Below, one piece after another: positions 5,551-7,568 of a stretch of DNA of 7,568 nt. This DNA is from Eudoraea sp. (GTDB taxonomy: Bacteria; Bacteroidota; Bacteroidia; Flavobacteriales; Flavobacteriaceae): NCBI GenBank assembly GCA_013042925.1, contig JABDPH010000485.1:1-7568 (forward strand). The letters are read 5' to 3'. The notes below the pieces were generated by a model that made no database searches, was not told where the DNA came from, and saw nothing but the letters and a program-made list of their open reading frames with translations. Numbering within the stretch: position 1 is the stretch's first letter; each line of letters opens with the position of its first letter. The translations under genes and the position numbers were made by a program.

Positions 5551-7568
5551 ATGTCCGTAAAAATCATTCCCTCCAAAAGAAAAACTTATTCTCAAGAAGA
5601 AGCCTATCAGTCTAGTTTAACCTATTTTGATGGGGACGATCTTGCGGCCACTGTATGGATTAATAAGTATGCCCTAAAAGATTCTGAGGGAAATCTCTAC
5701 GAGATTAATCCGGATGACATGCATAGAAGGATAGCGAAGGAAATAGCCGGCGCGGAGCAAAAATATCCCAATCCCCTTACCGAAGCGGAGATTTTTGATC
5801 TGATTAAAAATTTTAAATATATAGTACCACAAGGAAGTCCTATGGCGGGTATAGGTAATCCATTTCAAATTGCTTCATTGTCTAACTGTTTTGTGATTGG
5901 GAATGAAGGCACATCTGATTCCTACGGTGGGATAATGAAAATTGACCAGGAACAGGTACAATTAATGAAACGACGGGGAGGTGTTGGTCACGATTTATCC
6001 CATATCAGGCCTAAAGGATCAGCTGTTAAAAATTCGGCTTTAACCTCAACTGGCCTGGTACCATTTATGGAGCGTTATTCTAATTCCACACGCGAGGTTG
6101 CACAAGACGGACGGAGGGGAGCTTTAATGTTATCGGTTTCAATTAACCATCCCGATGCGGAAGATTTTATCGATGCCAAAATGGAGCAAGGCAAAGTCAC
6201 AGGAGCCAATGTATCTGTTCGGATTGATGATAATTTTATGAAAGCCGTTGAAAGCAACAATCCTTATATCCAAAAGTTCCCGGTTCATAGTGAAACGCCA
6301 AAGGTTTCAAAAACCATTAATGCCAAAAAATTATGGGATAAAATTGTACATAATGCCTGGCAATCTGCAGAACCTGGAATTTTGTTCTGGGATACAATTA
6401 TCAAAGAATCGGTGCCCGATTGTTATGCCGACCTTGGCTACAAAACAGTCTCTACCAACCCCTGTGGAGAAATCCCATTATGTCCATATGATTCTTGCAG
6501 ATTATTGGCTATCAACCTATTCTCTTACGTGGAAGACCCTTTCAAAAGTATTGCGAAATTTAACTTCAGCCTGTTCAAAAAACATATTGCGGCAGCCCAA
6601 CGCATCATGGACGATATCATAGACCTGGAACTTGAAAAAGTGGAGGCCATTCTGGGAAAGATAAAATCGGATCCGGAATTAGAGGAAACCAAAGTAGTGG
6701 AAGTGCGATTATGGGAAAGGATAAAAGAGAAAGCAATACAGGGCAGGCGCACAGGAATTGGCATTACCGCAGAAGGAGATATGTTGGCAGCATTGGGATT
6801 GCGATATGGAAGTAAGGAAGCGAACGAATTTTCAATTGAAGTACATAAAACAATTGCGTTAGAGGCTTATAGGGCATCTGTTCATACCGCAAAAGAACGT
6901 GGAGCTTTTGAAATTTTCGACGCGGACAGAGAGAAAGAGAATCCATTTATTCTTCGAATAAAAGAAGCTGATGAAAAATTATATTATGAAATGCTGGAAT
7001 ACGGAAGAAGAAATATTGCTTTATTGACGATTGCCCCAACCGGTACAACAAGCCTGATGACCCAGACTACTTCTGGTATTGAACCGGTATTTCTTCCGGT
7101 CTATAAACGCAGGAGAAAAGTTAATCCCAACGAAATGGATAGCAAGGTTGCTTTTGTTGATGAAGTAGGCGATTCATGGGAAGAATACATAGTGTTTCAC
7201 CATAGGTTTAAACAATGGATGACCGTAAATGGATTGGATACTGAAAAAGAATACAATAAGGAAGAGTTAGATAATATTGTGGCCATATCCCCTTATAATA
7301 AAGCTACTTCCAATGATGTGGATTGGTTAAGTAAAGTTCGTTTACAAGGTGCCGTTCAAAAATGGGTAGATCACTCCATAAGTGTTACCATAAATCTTCC
7401 CAATGACGCCTCAGAAGAACTGGTAGGTAAATTATATATGGAAGCATGGAAAGTTGGGTGCAAAGGAGTCACTGTATATCGTGACGGCTCAAGATCTGGG
7501 GTTCTGATATCTAATGAAGGTGAAACTGAAGAGACGCTTACTGCCGTTCCTGTCAAACGACCTCAGGT
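5551..7568 (+). CDS. nrdJ: Class II adenosylcobalamin-dependent ribonucleotide reductase (C-terminus off the right edge)
   Basis: The enzyme reduces ribonucleotides to deoxyribonucleotides using a radical generated from coenzyme B12, so it needs no oxygen and no separate small subunit. The first 672 codons are visible; family members of this type run to roughly 800 or more with a cysteine-bearing C-terminal tail. Seen: SNCFV with C113; STNPCGEIPL at 301-310 with N303, C305 (the thiyl-radical cysteine) and E307; C316 in DSCRLLAINL, matching the redox partner of C113 (the 11-residue offset from C305 equals that in Thermotoga NrdJ); GRRTGIGITAEGD at 398-410; APTGTTSLM at 495-503; and GCKGVTVYRDGSRSG at 636-650. 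ATG 5551 is the first start after an in-frame stop at 5527 and has no Shine-Dalgarno sequence. An FNR-like box upstream fits use under low oxygen. All active-site residues expected in the visible part are present. Confidence 0.95.
   Translation, partial: MSVKIIPSKRKTYSQEEAYQSSLTYFDGDDLAATVWINKYALKDSEGNLYEINPDDMHRRIAKEIAGAEQKYPNPLTEAEIFDLIKNFKYIVPQGSPMAGIGNPFQIASLSNCFVIGNEGTSDSYGGIMKIDQEQVQLMKRRGGVGHDLSHIRPKGSAVKNSALTSTGLVPFMERYSNSTREVAQDGRRGALMLSVSINHPDAEDFIDAKMEQGKVTGANVSVRIDDNFMKAVESNNPYIQKFPVHSETPKVSKTINAKKLWDKIVHNAWQSAEPGILFWDTIIKESVPDCYADLGYKTVSTNPCGEIPLCPYDSCRLLAINLFSYVEDPFKSIAKFNFSLFKKHIAAAQRIMDDIIDLELEKVEAILGKIKSDPELEETKVVEVRLWERIKEKAIQGRRTGIGITAEGDMLAALGLRYGSKEANEFSIEVHKTIALEAYRASVHTAKERGAFEIFDADREKENPFILRIKEADEKLYYEMLEYGRRNIALLTIAPTGTTSLMTQTTSGIEPVFLPVYKRRRKVNPNEMDSKVAFVDEVGDSWEEYIVFHHRFKQWMTVNGLDTEKEYNKEELDNIVAISPYNKATSNDVDWLSKVRLQGAVQKWVDHSISVTINLPNDASEELVGKLYMEAWKVGCKGVTVYRDGSRSGVLISNEGETEETLTAVPVKRPQ

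Noticed and set aside
6075..7556. Minus-strand and alternative-frame open frames within nrdJ.
   Set aside because: The plus-strand nrdJ frame is continuous with conserved active-site motifs throughout this stretch.

Overview
The window reads as chromosomal DNA of a moderately AT-rich bacterium, most likely a member of the Bacteroidota or a close relative. Two things suggest this. None of the six genes has a Shine-Dalgarno sequence ahead of its start. The inferred promoters carry TAnnTTTG-like -7 elements, which are typical of that phylum. This placement is inference; there is no rRNA or other direct taxonomic marker.

Layout: positions 1-5065 are all on the minus strand. In their own transcription order (right to left) they hold (i) a small lipoprotein cytochrome c (4583-5065), (ii) a CapA-family metallophosphatase-like protein (3351-4454), and (iii) an operon of an AMP-forming acetyl-CoA synthetase (1508-3241), pyruvate dehydrogenase-type E1 alpha (517-1506) and E1 beta (cut by the left edge). 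The operon genes are separated by only 1 and 2 bases. Positions 5066-5550 are a 485-base, AT-rich divergent intergenic region. To its right, on the plus strand, lies a class II (adenosylcobalamin-dependent) ribonucleotide reductase, nrdJ, cut by the right edge.

The most notable signal is regulatory. The palindrome ATGAY-N4-RTCAT, which resembles an FNR/DNR-family operator, occurs once upstream of each of the four transcription units (3304-3317, 4505-4518, 5150-5163, 5471-5484). In all four, a TAnnTTTG-like element ends exactly 36.5 bp downstream of the palindrome centre. That places the operator at about -41.5, the class II activator position. The pattern implies a shared Crp/Fnr-family regulon, probably responding to oxygen, nitric oxide or redox state. 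It would link acetyl-CoA supply (acetate activation plus 2-oxoacid oxidation), an electron-carrier cytochrome, a CapA-like protein and oxygen-independent deoxynucleotide synthesis. The geometry also decides the start codons of capA and the cytochrome gene, because longer alternative starts would lie at or upstream of the inferred transcription start.

The genes belong to known families. I see no CRISPR array, tRNA, rRNA, insertion sequence or convincing intrinsic terminator.
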